A model generated the notes under the pieces. It saw nothing but the letters and a program-made list of their open reading frames with translations, made no database searches and was not told where the DNA came from. Positions 9,692-19,662 of a DNA stretch of 64,000 bases are shown piece by piece. This DNA comes from Candidatus Flexicrinis affinis (GTDB lineage: Bacteria; Chloroflexota; Anaerolineae; Aggregatilineales; Phototrophicaceae), in the NCBI GenBank assembly GCA_016716525.1, contig JADJWE010000001.1, positions 1,860,001-1,924,000 of the forward strand. The letters run 5' to 3'. Each line of letters starts with the position of its first letter. Position 1 is the stretch's first letter. A program made the translations under genes and the position numbers.

Positions 9692-11953
9692 ATGACACGG
9701 TTCGCGGCTCTGCTGCTCATCCTGACGCTGGCGATCACCGGCGTATTTGCCCAAGACGACACCGAGACGATCCGCGTTGTGTTCATCGCCGCACGAAGCG
9801 GAACCGACGGGGCCGCTGATCAGGCGGCTTATGCAGCGGCGCAGCAGGCCGTGCGCGAGGTGAACGATAACGACGACGATCCCGTCGAAGCGACAGATGG
9901 GACGCGCTACGAGATTGAGATCGAACGCGTGCTGGTCACCGATGGGGACGACGCGCTCGACGCGTATCAGGACGCACTGGACGACGGCGCGGATGTCGTG
10001 CTGGCGTCGGTATCAACGTCTTTGCAAGACGCGCTCTTGGGCCGCGCAAGCCTGCCGATCCCCGTGCTCTATTTCGCGGAGAATGACAGTAATCCGGCGG
10101 CCGCGATCAAGCTCGCACCCGATGTGCAGAGTCAGATCACGGCCATGGCCGACTACATCATCGACGAACGCGGCGCACAGTCGGTTGCAATCGTTAACGC
10201 CGACACCGTCACGGCCGACGCGCGCGCCGACGCGTTCGAGCGCGCAATCGGCGTTGGTGCACTCGCCTTGCGCAGCGTTCACGAAGCCGATGAGACGGAC
10301 TTCTCGGATGTCGCGCGGAGCGTGCGTGACAGTGACGCCGACGCGATCTTCGTCTGGACGTTGGACGCGCAAGGCCGCGCACTGCTGCGCGCGCTTGACG
10401 ACGTCGGTTGGTCGGGGCTGGTCATGTATGGCGATATCGACGCAGGATTTGTCACGGCTAGCAGTGCCGAGTTGATCGATGGGTTGCTCGGCCCGGCAGC
10501 CTGGAACCCGACGGCCGTCAATCCGCAGACGCGCGCATTTACCACAGAGTATGCCGCCGGTGCCGATTCCCCTACCCTGACCGAAGAGAGCGGTGCGTAC
10601 TACGACGCCATCTCCCTCATCGCTGAGACCCTGCGGCGAACGCCGACGCTGTCACGCGTCAACCTCGGTGCGACCAGCTTCACCGGCGTGCAAGGGGATT
10701 ACACGAACGGACGGCCCAACACGGTGCGCCTGTTCGAGATCGGCGCTGGCGGCGAATGGATCGAGGCGGCGCGCTACGTCGGCGCGGTCTGCGAGACCTG
10801 CCCCGATTTCTTCGTGAGTGACACGACGGAAGTGAACGAGGCTCGTGAGGTGTTGTTCAACATCGCGCTGCTCGCCGATCAAAGCGGTACGACGTCCGAG
10901 GTCGGCAGGCATGCCCAGCAGGCGATCGAGCTCGCCGTCCGCGAGATTAACGAGTTGGGCGGCATCATTGGGCCGCAGAACGTGCGCTATACGCTCAGGC
11001 TGGCCGTATACGATGCGCCGGATGCGACCGCTGCCCCTGCGGCGTTCGAGCGCGCTGTCCGCGAAGGCGCGAACGTCATCGTCGGCCCGGACTTGAACAG
11101 CTACGTGGTGCTAACTGCGCTGGCGGCCGATGCGGTCGGGATTCCGCAGATTGCCACAGCCACCGGCCTCACGTCGCCAAGCCTGAGCACGCTTCAGTTC
11201 CTCAAGCAGGGCCGGTCCAACGACCGTACGCGCGCCGCGGCCGCTGTCAGCTTCGTCTCCGAGGAGTTGGAATTGACGAATCTCGCGCTGATCGTCGGCC
11301 GTACCGACTGGGGCCTGAATGTGCAGTCCGCCGTGCGCGCGGCAGTACGCGCAACCGAGGACGCCGAACTCGTGTTCTCTGCGGAGCATGGGCCGGAGCT
11401 GCCAGACCTGTCCGTCTTCGTGCCAGACATCCTGAATTCGGGTGCAGAGGCCGTCATGGTCTGGTCGACGCCGGCGTCGATGCTCTCGCTCGTGCAGGCG
11501 CTGGCAGAAACCGAGTGGCAAGGGACACTGGTCTACGGATATGCCTTGCCCAACCTGCCCGAACTCGCGAGCTTGGCGTCGCTGCCCGACGGCGTGCGCC
11601 TTCTGCTGCCGGTCGGTTGGTGGCCCACCGCGACCGATTGGGCGGGCCGTTGGTTTGCCGACCAGTACCGCGAGTTATTCGATGAGGAGCCGATCGAGCA
11701 AACCGCCGCCTACTACGACGCTATCCACCTGATTCGTCGTGCGATTGAAGTCGGTGGGCCGGCGCCCGCCGCCTTGCAGGATTTCTTGACCAACGACGCC
11801 CAGTTCATCGGCGCGCAGGGCACGTACAATCCAGCAACTTATGGTACGGGCGAGCTCACACAAGCAGTGATGATCTTGGAGTGGCGAGATGGTCAAATGG
11901 CGCCAGCAGCACGGTACAACGCCTGTGACGGGGTGTGCGATCGTGTCGACTAG
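9692..11953 (+). CDS. Secreted protein with two tandem LivJ-type periplasmic-binding folds
   Basis: 753 residues. The signal peptide MTRFAALLLILTLAITGVFA is followed by two consecutive type I periplasmic-binding folds. The first (about 25-375) starts IRVVFIAARSGTDG; the second (about 384-745) starts LFNIALLADQSGTTSEVGRHAQ, the usual opening of branched-chain amino-acid binding proteins (Peripla_BP_6), with later motifs such as GANVIVGPDLNS. Both repeats contain a late AAYYDAIHLI-like helix. The ATG at 9692 has CGGAGA upstream; ATG 9665 and a track start further up lack a good site. It is the last gene of a MacA-ATPase-MacB operon, unusual because LivJ proteins normally feed importers. It may be a sensor or receptor for the exporter. 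Ligand unknown. Confidence 0.82.
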   Translation: MTRFAALLLILTLAITGVFAQDDTETIRVVFIAARSGTDGAADQAAYAAAQQAVREVNDNDDDPVEATDGTRYEIEIERVLVTDGDDALDAYQDALDDGADVVLASVSTSLQDALLGRASLPIPVLYFAENDSNPAAAIKLAPDVQSQITAMADYIIDERGAQSVAIVNADTVTADARADAFERAIGVGALALRSVHEADETDFSDVARSVRDSDADAIFVWTLDAQGRALLRALDDVGWSGLVMYGDIDAGFVTASSAELIDGLLGPAAWNPTAVNPQTRAFTTEYAAGADSPTLTEESGAYYDAISLIAETLRRTPTLSRVNLGATSFTGVQGDYTNGRPNTVRLFEIGAGGEWIEAARYVGAVCETCPDFFVSDTTEVNEAREVLFNIALLADQSGTTSEVGRHAQQAIELAVREINELGGIIGPQNVRYTLRLAVYDAPDATAAPAAFERAVREGANVIVGPDLNSYVVLTALAADAVGIPQIATATGLTSPSLSTLQFLKQGRSNDRTRAAAAVSFVSEELELTNLALIVGRTDWGLNVQSAVRAAVRATEDAELVFSAEHGPELPDLSVFVPDILNSGAEAVMVWSTPASMLSLVQALAETEWQGTLVYGYALPNLPELASLASLPDGVRLLLPVGWWPTATDWAGRWFADQYRELFDEEPIEQTAAYYDAIHLIRRAIEVGGPAPAALQDFLTNDAQFIGAQGTYNPATYGTGELTQAVMILEWRDGQMAPAARYNACDGVCDRVD

Positions 11954-13059
11954 GCTGCGACGCGCCCGGCGGGCTGCTGCTGAGTGATGCAGTGGATACA
12001 CCCGCCGCCCAGCAAGATCTCGCGCCCGGCTACAGGCACAATCTGACGGTCGGGGAACAGGCCATCGAGGATGCGTACGGCGGCCGCATCGTTGACATCG
12101 CCGAACTGCGGGACGATCACGGCACCGTTGGCGATGTAGAAATTGACGTAACTCGCAGCTAGGCGGTCACCGGCACGGCGCGGCTTGCTGCCATCGACTG
12201 CCACAACGCCGGCGGCCTCCTGCGCGGTCATCGACAGCCGGCCGGGCAGTGGCAGCCTCGAAACCATCAGGCGGCGGCCGTTGGCGTCCGTCGAGTCGGC
12301 AAGGACCTCGAACGCGCTGCGCGAGACACGGTACTGCGGATCGCGCGGATTGTCGCACCATGCGAGAACGACATGCCCGGGCGCGACAAAGCACGCCATG
12401 TTGTCGATATGTCCGTCTGTCTCGTCAAACAGGATCCCCTCGTCGAGCCATATAACGCGCCGCACCCCGACATAATCGCGCAGTCTGCGTTCGACGAGGC
12501 TTTCGGTCAGCCGGCTTCCCCTGTTCGGGTTAAGCAGGCACTGGCGGGTCGCCAGTGCTGTGCCCTGTCCATCTACATGGATGGCGCCGCCCTCCATTAC
12601 GAATTCGGCGCGGTAATACGGCACACCGGCACGGTCGCATACTTCCGCCGCCACCAAGTCGTCCCGATCCCACTGCGCGTACAATCCTTTCGCCGCCCCA
12701 CCCCATGCGTTGAACCGCCAGTCGACGCCGCGCACCTCGCGGTTCGCGTTGACAACGAACGTTGGCCCGACATCGCGCATCCACGCATCGTCCGTCTCAA
12801 GCTCGACAAGCCGCACGGATGATGGCAGCAGCGCGCGCGCACGGCTGACGACAGCGGCGCTCACGCCAATGGTGACGGGCTCGAAGCGGCTGATCTGGGC
12901 GGCTACGCGTGCAAAGGCCGCCTGAGCGGGCCCCGCCGACTCGCGCCAGTTGTCAGGCCGGTGCGGAAAGAGCATCCAGCAGCCTGCATGCGGCTCCCAC
13001 TCGGCAGGCATCCAATACCCGTCAGCAGCAGGTGCGCGTGGCAGCGGCGGCTGTGTCAT
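11950..13059 (-). CDS. aguA: Agmatine deiminase
   Basis: 369 residues of the peptidyl-arginine deiminase fold. It opens with PAEWEPHAGCWMLFPHRPDNW, carries DDAWMRDVGPTFVVN (guanidinium-binding Asp region) and HIDNMACFV (catalytic His), and ends with GGGCIHCITQQQP, whose Cys357 is the nucleophile. The enzyme converts agmatine to N-carbamoylputrescine and ammonia in the cytoplasm. Its ATG overlaps the aguB stop as ATGA, so aguB and aguA are co-translated. The stop shares CTAG with the convergent binding-protein gene. With the downstream PotABCD and aminobutyraldehyde/GABA genes, the product probably feeds putrescine catabolism. Confidence 0.95.
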   Translation of the reverse strand: MTQPPLPRAPAADGYWMPAEWEPHAGCWMLFPHRPDNWRESAGPAQAAFARVAAQISRFEPVTIGVSAAVVSRARALLPSSVRLVELETDDAWMRDVGPTFVVNANREVRGVDWRFNAWGGAAKGLYAQWDRDDLVAAEVCDRAGVPYYRAEFVMEGGAIHVDGQGTALATRQCLLNPNRGSRLTESLVERRLRDYVGVRRVIWLDEGILFDETDGHIDNMACFVAPGHVVLAWCDNPRDPQYRVSRSAFEVLADSTDANGRRLMVSRLPLPGRLSMTAQEAAGVVAVDGSKPRRAGDRLAASYVNFYIANGAVIVPQFGDVNDAAAVRILDGLFPDRQIVPVAGREILLGGGCIHCITQQQPAGRVAA

Positions 13060-13958
13060 TTCGAGTCGAACCCCTCTTCGCTGCGCCAACGCTCAGGAAC
13101 ATCCGTCGATGTCGGCTCGACGATCCGGCTGTAGAGCTGTGGCTTGCGTTGATGAAGCAGCGGGAACAGCGCGCGCATTCGCTTGAGGACCGCCATGTCG
13201 ATATCGGTGACGATCACTTCGCGGGTGTCGCGGCCCGCTTGCACGAGGACCTTTCCGGTCGGGTCGCAAACGAAGCTACTGCCGTAAAAGGTCAGCCCGA
13301 ACTCCTCGCCGATTCGGTTAGCCGCGCCGACGAACACGCCATTGGCGACGGCATGCCCGCGCATGACGGTCTTCCACGCGGCCTGTGAGTCGAACTCAGG
13401 GTCGGTCGGCTCGCTGCCGATGGCTGTCGGATAGAAGATGAACGCCGCGCCGTTGAGCGCGTAGATGCGCGCCAGTTCCGGAAACCACTGGTCGTAACAC
13501 GTCGGCACGGCCGTCGGCACACCATGTACATCGTGCACAGGGTATTCCGCTGCGCCCGCGAAGTAGTCGGTCTCGTGATAGCCCTCGCCGGACGGGATAT
13601 GTACTTTGCGCGTGAGGCCGATCCTGTCACCGTCTGGGCCGTAGATCACGGCAGTGTTGCGATACGTGCCGTCGGCGCTGAGTTCAAACAAGCTGCCGAT
13701 CAACGTGATGCCGTGACCCCTCGCCATCTCGGCAAAGAACTGCGCGGATTCACCGGTTTCCAACGCTTCGGCCCACTCAAAACCGCTTGGGTCGCGCTGA
13801 ACGGGGAAATAGGGCGACAGCGACAGCTCCGGCAAGCACACCCAGCGAGCACCGAGCGCCACTGCGTCCCCGATCAGAAGATCGTATTCGTCCTTCATCG
13901 CTGCACGCGAACCCAACCAGCGGGTCTGCACCAGCGCAATCCTTGTTGTGTCGGTCAC
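13056..13958 (-). CDS. aguB: N-carbamoylputrescine amidase
   Basis: 300 residues of the nitrilase superfamily with the Glu-Lys-Cys triad: Glu44 in CLPELSLSPYF, Lys118 in LTRKVHIPSGEGYHE and Cys154 in VPTCYDQWFPE. The sequence around them is typical of AguB, which hydrolyses N-carbamoylputrescine to putrescine, CO2 and ammonia. The frame is open far upstream (to 14453) inside the GH31 gene, but homology begins at the GTG at 13958, preceded by AAAGG. Length fits the family (about 290-300). It is 38 bases downstream of the GH31 gene and directly coupled to aguA. Confidence 0.95.
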   Translation of the reverse strand: MTDTTRIALVQTRWLGSRAAMKDEYDLLIGDAVALGARWVCLPELSLSPYFPVQRDPSGFEWAEALETGESAQFFAEMARGHGITLIGSLFELSADGTYRNTAVIYGPDGDRIGLTRKVHIPSGEGYHETDYFAGAAEYPVHDVHGVPTAVPTCYDQWFPELARIYALNGAAFIFYPTAIGSEPTDPEFDSQAAWKTVMRGHAVANGVFVGAANRIGEEFGLTFYGSSFVCDPTGKVLVQAGRDTREVIVTDIDMAVLKRMRALFPLLHQRKPQLYSRIVEPTSTDVPERWRSEEGFDSK

Positions 13959-13996
13959 CCGAACACCTTTCGTTGAGTTGATGCCCTTCTTCGATT

Positions 13997-16069
13997 CTAC
14001 ACCGAAGTCAACAAATGCCCGCCTTCTGCGACGAACAGGGGCAAACGCTCGAGCGGGGCCGGGACGGTCGTCGTTCGGCCACCCACGTAGCTGTCCCCAG
14101 TGTGCCAATCGACCCATCGCCGGCCCGCCGGCAAGTACACGGTGCGATGGTGGGCGCCTTCCTCGTACACCGGCGCCACCAGCACATCCGGCCCGACCAT
14201 GAACTCGAATGACTGATCGTACGTGTTCGGGTCGTCGGAATGGTAGAAGACCGTTGGCGCGTTGATCGGCTCGCCACGTACCGACGCGGCCAGCATTCGC
14301 TGCTTGATATAGGGCATGAAGCGCATGCGCAGCCGAATGGCGTCTCGTACCAGCGGCAGCACGTCTGGGTACATCCACGGCGACGTTACACTGCCGTCCG
14401 TGTTCCAACTGTGGATCGTGAATCGCGGGGTTAATGCACCCGCCTGCGCCCACCGGACCAGCAGTTCGGGGCTGGGCGGCGGACCGTCAAAGCCGCCGAT
14501 ATCGTGCCCCCAGTTCGGTACGCCGCTCAGGCTGAGGCCCAGCCCCATCGGGATGTTGAACTTGAGCGTGTGCCACGACGTGCGGTTGTCGCCCGTCCAT
14601 GTCTGCGCATAGCGCTGGATGCCTGCGCTGCCCGCGCGCGTCAGCACGAGCGGCGGCTGAGACGGATCGTGCTGGGCTGTCGCTGTGTAGCTCGCGTGTG
14701 CCATCAGCAGCGTCTGAATGGGCCGCGCCTCGCCGAGCGAGAGCGTATCGCCAAAACCGGCACAGCGAGCCGCGTCGTCGGGAAGCTGAAACTCGTTGTT
14801 GTCGTTCCAAAGGGACGCGATCCCGACTTTGAGCAGTGTTTCGGTTGCTTGCTCTACCCACCAGTTGTAGCCAGCCTCGGACGTAAAATCGATGTACGCA
14901 CACGGCGCCTTTTCGTTACGCCCGCCGGGCCATGCCATGGCGATCTGCGGTCGTTCGCTCTCCAGTTCTTTGATGAGCGCGCCGGAACGCCGAAGGGCCG
15001 CAAACTTCGGGTGCGACTCGAGGATGTACGGTTTGACGTTGGCGGCAAGGCGGACGCCCCGCTTTTCAAACTCCGCTGCGAGGCCCGCGGGATCGGGAAT
15101 TTTGTCGGTATTCCAGCAGAACGTACGCCGGCGACCGAGCGCGTCGGTTGTGTAGCCGGACGACAGGTGGAACCCGCTCACGGGGATTTCGTGCTTTTCG
15201 CACTCGAGTAGGAATCGCCTGAGCTGGGCGTCGGCATCCTCCGCTTCGGTGTACTTCATTGCCGAGCCGAGATAGCCCAGCGCCCACCCCGGCATCTCGG
15301 CCGGTCGGCCGGTCAGCCGGGTATACTTGTCAAGCACTTCGGCCATCGTCGGGCCATAGATCACGTAGTAGTCGAGGTCGCCGCCGTCGAAACGAACCGA
15401 CCGGTAAGATCCCCAGAATGCGTCGATCTCGGCCCCGTTGTCGTATTCACCGCTGTGCGCGTTGTCGTGAAACATCCCGAACGCCACGTTGTACTTGGTG
15501 TTCAGGATGATGTGAAACGGGATGTGTTTGTACAGCGGGTCGGATGTCTCGGCGTTGTACCCGAGCGCGTCGACCATCTTAAGGCGAAGCCGCCGCCCGG
15601 ATTTCTCGAGCCGGCCCGTGCGCTCGCCAAATCCGTAGTACCGCTCATCGGGGCTCATCTCGAGATAGTGCCAGACGGCTTGCCCCGCACAATCGTAGGT
15701 GTAGGCGCGGTCGGGTAGATCGCGGAAGATATGCTTGCCGGCGACCGACCACGAAAGCGCGAACGTCTCGGGGTTAACCTGCACGCGCAAGCGCGCGGAG
15801 AACAACGCGTTGTCGATCCACGTGAACGGCGTCGGTGCGAAGGCGCATGGGGCATCCCGATCGCGCCCTTGTCGCGGCATCGAGCCGTCACGGTTGACGA
15901 CCGCCCATGTTCGTGCGGAGCGCGGAGCGCCATCCGGCATGAACTGCACGCGCACGACATCGTCGGCCAGTGGCGTGATCTGCAGCACTTCGCCACGTGC
16001 GCCTGTAAGCACGAGGTGATTCTTCTCAACGGAGTCGACCTGTCCCTGCGAGACCGAAATCGGACGCAT
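13997..16069 (-). CDS. Glycoside hydrolase family 31 (alpha-glucosidase/xylosidase type)
   Basis: 690 residues. The N-terminal beta-sandwich (about 1-240, with YYGFGERTGRL) is followed by a TIM barrel. The nucleophile is Asp423 in SLWNDNNEF and the acid/base is Asp494 in WTGDNRTSW, both standard for GH31; GVPNWGHDIGGFDG and the C-terminal sheet follow. The barrel motif VSGFHLSSGY replaces the more usual DxxWLDxDY-type segment, pointing to a subfamily of uncertain substrate. There is no signal peptide, so it acts in the cytoplasm on an imported alpha-linked saccharide. It starts three bases after the permease stop and belongs to the sugar ABC operon. Confidence 0.9.
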   Translation of the reverse strand: MRPISVSQGQVDSVEKNHLVLTGARGEVLQITPLADDVVRVQFMPDGAPRSARTWAVVNRDGSMPRQGRDRDAPCAFAPTPFTWIDNALFSARLRVQVNPETFALSWSVAGKHIFRDLPDRAYTYDCAGQAVWHYLEMSPDERYYGFGERTGRLEKSGRRLRLKMVDALGYNAETSDPLYKHIPFHIILNTKYNVAFGMFHDNAHSGEYDNGAEIDAFWGSYRSVRFDGGDLDYYVIYGPTMAEVLDKYTRLTGRPAEMPGWALGYLGSAMKYTEAEDADAQLRRFLLECEKHEIPVSGFHLSSGYTTDALGRRRTFCWNTDKIPDPAGLAAEFEKRGVRLAANVKPYILESHPKFAALRRSGALIKELESERPQIAMAWPGGRNEKAPCAYIDFTSEAGYNWWVEQATETLLKVGIASLWNDNNEFQLPDDAARCAGFGDTLSLGEARPIQTLLMAHASYTATAQHDPSQPPLVLTRAGSAGIQRYAQTWTGDNRTSWHTLKFNIPMGLGLSLSGVPNWGHDIGGFDGPPPSPELLVRWAQAGALTPRFTIHSWNTDGSVTSPWMYPDVLPLVRDAIRLRMRFMPYIKQRMLAASVRGEPINAPTVFYHSDDPNTYDQSFEFMVGPDVLVAPVYEEGAHHRTVYLPAGRRWVDWHTGDSYVGGRTTTVPAPLERLPLFVAEGGHLLTSV

Positions 16070-16072
16070 ACG

Positions 16073-17125
16073 TCACTTCATCCCAGTTGTGGCAATTCCA
16101 GTGGTAATGTACTTCTGAAGGAACGCGAATACCACTGTTACAGGCAGCAAAGTCAGCACCGTCATCGCCAACAACGTGTCCCACTGCGTTTGCAGTTCGC
16201 CGCTGAAGCTGCTCAGCCCCACCTGAAGCGTCTTGTACTCGCTGGATTGCAGAACGACAAGCGGCCAAAGGAAGTCGTTCCAGCGCCACATGACGCTGAA
16301 GATTGCTAGCACGGCAAGCGCGGGACGCGCCAGCGGCAGGATGATCTGCAGGTAGATGCGCCACTCGCTCGCGCCATCCAACCGGGCCGATTCGAGCAGT
16401 TCATCGGGTATCGTGAGCATATACTGGCGCAGCAAGAACACGCCCGTCGGCGTCGCGATACTCGGGATAATCACGCCGATGAGGCTGTCAAACCAGCCAA
16501 CGCTCCTGATCGTCAACAGAAGGGGAATCAAGATTACTGAGAGGGGCACAAGCAGCGTCGAAATCATCACGATGAAGATGCCGTTCCGCCCCCGAAACTG
16601 ATACTTGCTGAGCGCGAACGCCGCCATGCTGTTGACCAGCAGTGTCAGGGCAGTCGCCACCGCGGTAACTGTCACCGTGTTCACGAAGTAGCGCAGGAAG
16701 TTGAAACGCTCGATCCCTCTGATGTAGTTGTCGAACGAGAAGACCACCTGTTCGACCGGCGCCGTCAGGTTGATGTTTACCCTGATGATCTCCTCTGGAT
16801 TTGCCGGATCGACATGCTGTCCCTCAATTCCGACGCGGCGAATGCGGGCCAGCTCGCGTGTCGTCCCATCCTCCAGTTCGACGGTGTAGAGCGGGAGCGG
16901 ATCGTCATAACCCGGTACCGTCACCATTTCTTGACGGTATGGAAGTAGACGGGGCGGGAAGTGAAGAAGGTCGGACTGCTCCTTGAACGACGATGTGACC
17001 AACCACATGACCGGCCCGAACATCAGCAGCGTGCCGAGTATCAGATATGCATACGTCGCGTAGTCGGCCCAATCGGGTCCGCGCTTGCCGTGAGTACGCC
17101 CAAGAAAGCGCCCAACTGCAGCCAT
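16073..17125 (-). CDS. Carbohydrate ABC transporter permease, MalG type
   Basis: 350 residues with about six membrane helices and the ATPase-docking EAA loop LLESARLDGASEWRIYLQIILPLA. An unusually large insert of about 80 residues (DDPLPLYTVELEDGTTRELARIRR region) sits between helices 1 and 2. Similar inserts occur in some CUT1 MalG-type permeases, so it may be an extracytoplasmic loop. AGGAGG precedes the ATG at 17125. It forms the permease pair with the MalF-type gene 12 bases upstream. No cognate ATPase gene is in the operon, so a shared MsmK/UgpC-like ATPase encoded elsewhere is likely. Confidence 0.92.
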   Translation of the reverse strand: MAAVGRFLGRTHGKRGPDWADYATYAYLILGTLLMFGPVMWLVTSSFKEQSDLLHFPPRLLPYRQEMVTVPGYDDPLPLYTVELEDGTTRELARIRRVGIEGQHVDPANPEEIIRVNINLTAPVEQVVFSFDNYIRGIERFNFLRYFVNTVTVTAVATALTLLVNSMAAFALSKYQFRGRNGIFIVMISTLLVPLSVILIPLLLTIRSVGWFDSLIGVIIPSIATPTGVFLLRQYMLTIPDELLESARLDGASEWRIYLQIILPLARPALAVLAIFSVMWRWNDFLWPLVVLQSSEYKTLQVGLSSFSGELQTQWDTLLAMTVLTLLPVTVVFAFLQKYITTGIATTGMK

Positions 17126-17137
17126 CGTGGAATCCTC

Positions 17138-18154
17138 CTAGGCCAACTCGGACTGGCGCCCAGCCCGTAATTGAATGAGTGTCAGAACAAGGAGTATCAC
17201 CGCGAGAATCAGCGATGCCGCCGCCGCTAGCCCGTACTGATTGGGAGGCATGAACGCGGTGTTGAAGACGTATTGAACCATAAAGGTCGTCGCCGTGCCC
17301 GGTCCGCCGCTCGAGAAGGCGTATACGATGTCGAACGACTGTACCGCGCGAATTACGGAGAGAACGAGTACAACCAGCATCGTAGGCATCAGCAGTGGCA
17401 GTGTGATACGCCGGAACGCTTGCCAGCGGTTCGCCCCATCGATAGAGGACGCCTCATACAGCTCTGTCGGTATCGATTGCAGCCCTGCCAGCAGGATGAG
17501 CGTGTAGAACCCCATTTGCGACCACACACTGATGAACACCACCCAGAAGCGTGTCCATCCGATGCTGACAAGAAAGGGTAGTCGCTCGCCGCCAGCGGCA
17601 ACGATCAGCGCGTTGAGGAGGCCGTCGTTCTGCAAGATCCAGCGCCAAATCAGCGCAACAACGACCGGCGACAAAAGCACCGGATAAAAGAACACACTGC
17701 GGAAAAACGCACGTGCCTTGATCTTCTGGTTCAGTACCAGTGCCGTGCCGAGGGAGACCAGCACGAGCGCGCCGACTTGCAGCACAACAAACCATGTTGT
17801 GTTGTACATCGCGCTCCAAAACGTGTCCTCGCGGCACGTGTTGGGATCGAGGAAATTGCCACACTCAAACAGGCGAGAGAAATTCTCGCCACCTACGGGT
17901 GTTCTTTCCGCAAGGAAGAACTGCGTACCACCGGTGAAGGCGTACGCAAAATTCAGAATCATTGGCACCAATATGAAGATTACGAATACTGCGAGGTTCG
18001 GCAGCACGAATACGTACGGCATTCGCTTGGCGCCGATGATCCCCTGCAGGGGTCGAAAGATCCCGTCGAAAAAGTCCACGACGCCGTTGAAAATGTAGTC
18101 CCCGAACGTCCGGTGGACTCGATACTCGCTCCGGACTTTGCCTCCTGCAGCCAT
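17138..18154 (-). CDS. Carbohydrate ABC transporter permease, MalF type
   Basis: 338 residues, about six membrane helices, with the EAA loop LYEASSIDGANRWQAFRRITLPLL. A periplasmic loop of about 45 residues with three Cys (ECGNFLDPNTCRED) follows the first helix. The cytoplasmic N-terminus is unusually amphipathic (about 45 residues). It pairs with the MalG-type permease. The ribosome site (AAAGG) is rather far from the ATG. A GC-rich hairpin at 18224-18255 separates it from the binding-protein gene, a common way to make permeases less abundant than the binding protein. Confidence 0.92.
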   Translation of the reverse strand: MAAGGKVRSEYRVHRTFGDYIFNGVVDFFDGIFRPLQGIIGAKRMPYVFVLPNLAVFVIFILVPMILNFAYAFTGGTQFFLAERTPVGGENFSRLFECGNFLDPNTCREDTFWSAMYNTTWFVVLQVGALVLVSLGTALVLNQKIKARAFFRSVFFYPVLLSPVVVALIWRWILQNDGLLNALIVAAGGERLPFLVSIGWTRFWVVFISVWSQMGFYTLILLAGLQSIPTELYEASSIDGANRWQAFRRITLPLLMPTMLVVLVLSVIRAVQSFDIVYAFSSGGPGTATTFMVQYVFNTAFMPPNQYGLAAAASLILAVILLVLTLIQLRAGRQSELA

Positions 18155-18223
18155 ATCTAGTTGAACCTTTCTAGTCCCGGTTACGTGACGTTCCTTCCGA
18201 ACATCACTGTGATATGAACAGTC

Positions 18224-18255
18224 ATGCGGGGACGCCCGAACAGGCGCCCCCGCAT
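18224..18255 (-). terminator. Intra-operon hairpin between binding protein and permeases
   Basis: Inverted repeat with 13-base arms (18224-18236 and 18243-18255), one mismatch and a 6-base loop. On the transcribed minus strand no strong T tract follows, so partial termination or mRNA-end protection is more likely than full termination. Confidence 0.55.
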
Positions 18256-18292
18256 GGGACAGAACACTTACGCGTTTTGCAGCGGGCTAGAC

Positions 18293-19570
18293 CTAGCCGC
18301 CGGCCGCCGCGATCGCCTCATCGATGTCCTGCTGAATGCGCACAATCGCGTCATCGAGCGACAGTTCGCCGATCATGTACTGAGTCAGCCGGTCGCGCAT
18401 CGAGTTCGCGAGAGGGGTGAAGTGTGCGTAAAGCTGGAGAGCCCACGCCTGATCGGCGAGCTTCGGAACCTCAGCCATGAACACGTTCAATGCCGCTGCC
18501 GCAGCTTCGCTTTCGGTCACGTACTCGAATTCCGGGAGCGCAAGGTGTCCGGGAATGAACAGCGTGCGGGCCGTGAATTCGGCATGAACCTCAGGCGAGG
18601 CCAAATACTCCATGACGCGCGCGACTTCCGCCGGGTGCTCGGTGCTCGCGAATGCCATCAGCGTGGCGCCACCCGGCATGCCGGTGCTGCCACCCGGGCC
18701 GGACGGGTTGGGAACGGCTTCCCAGTCGAACGCATCACCGATGTTGGTATCGAAGTTGCCGATTTGCCACGAGCCTGCCATGTACATGACGACCTGCCCG
18801 TTCAAGAAGTAATTGGTGGCGGGGGCGTAATTTCCGCCGCTGCCAAGCCAAACGTCTGCCGGAGTGAGGCCCTGATCATGCCAGCTCTTAAGCTCCTCGG
18901 CATAAGCACGGAAGCCTTCGCTGTCGATGGTGACGGTGCCTTCAGCATCGAGGATCGTCGCGCCCGTGCTGACCAGCGGGCCGCTGATACGATGGCCGCT
19001 GCGATCAATCGCGATCGCATAGTCGGTGCCAGTCGCTTCAGCAACGGCTTGGGCCGCCGCCACCCATTCCGCCCATGTAACCGACTCAGAAGTGTCGCTC
19101 GGGACTTCGATGCCGGCCTGTTCGAACAGCGTCCGATTGATGTAGGGGCCGGTGACGGTCAACTGCGTTGGAATGCCGTAGATTCCGGTCGTGTCGCCGT
19201 CAGGGCGAAACGCCGCCAGAAGCGGGGCCGGAAAATACGATGCAAAAGTCTCAGCATCGCTGAGGTAGGGCGTCAAGTCCAGATAGTAGTCCCGCAGCTG
19301 CGCGAACTGCGTCAGACGCGCCAAGTCGGGCGCTTCGCCAGCCTGCACCTGCAGGGGAAGCTGCTGAAGGATACCGTCGGAATAGCCTACAGTCTCGATC
19401 ACGACCTTGATGTCAGGGTTGTCGGCTTCGAAGCGGTCCAGAAGTTCTCTGACAACTTCACCTTCGTTACCATCGTTGTACCAGACCATGCGGAGTTCAA
19501 CGGCATCTTGCGCTGCAACACCCATGACCAGCGCAACAAGCAGCAGTAGAACAAGTGACAGCTTTCGCAT
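18293..19570 (-). CDS. Sugar ABC transporter substrate-binding protein
   Basis: 425 residues. The signal peptide MRKLSLVLLLLVALVMGVAA precedes a type II periplasmic-binding fold of the MalE/UgpB group: VELRMVWYNDGNEGE, LLDRFEADNPDIKVVIETV, GIYGIPTQLTVTGPYINR and VMYMAGSWQIGNF are typical CUT1 motifs. It captures a sugar or oligosaccharide outside the membrane for the two permeases downstream. The ATG at 19570 follows GGAGG; the frame continues upstream to 19663 without family sequence. The likely substrate is an alpha-glucoside or related sugar, inferred only from the GH31 gene in the same operon. Confidence 0.92.
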   Translation of the reverse strand: MRKLSLVLLLLVALVMGVAAQDAVELRMVWYNDGNEGEVVRELLDRFEADNPDIKVVIETVGYSDGILQQLPLQVQAGEAPDLARLTQFAQLRDYYLDLTPYLSDAETFASYFPAPLLAAFRPDGDTTGIYGIPTQLTVTGPYINRTLFEQAGIEVPSDTSESVTWAEWVAAAQAVAEATGTDYAIAIDRSGHRISGPLVSTGATILDAEGTVTIDSEGFRAYAEELKSWHDQGLTPADVWLGSGGNYAPATNYFLNGQVVMYMAGSWQIGNFDTNIGDAFDWEAVPNPSGPGGSTGMPGGATLMAFASTEHPAEVARVMEYLASPEVHAEFTARTLFIPGHLALPEFEYVTESEAAAAALNVFMAEVPKLADQAWALQLYAHFTPLANSMRDRLTQYMIGELSLDDAIVRIQQDIDEAIAAAGG

Positions 19571-19662
19571 ACATCCTCCAATTTGTCGTATAGACGGGAC
19601 GGCTCGGACCGTCTCGCACAAGAGAATAGCCCAGCGCGTAATGCCATGCAACCGGCTTAACA

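Noticed and set aside
18224..19549. 441-codon plus-strand frame opposite the sugar-binding protein
   Set aside because: Antisense shadow; composition atypical and no homology-like motif, while the minus strand has a signal peptide and CUT1 motifs.
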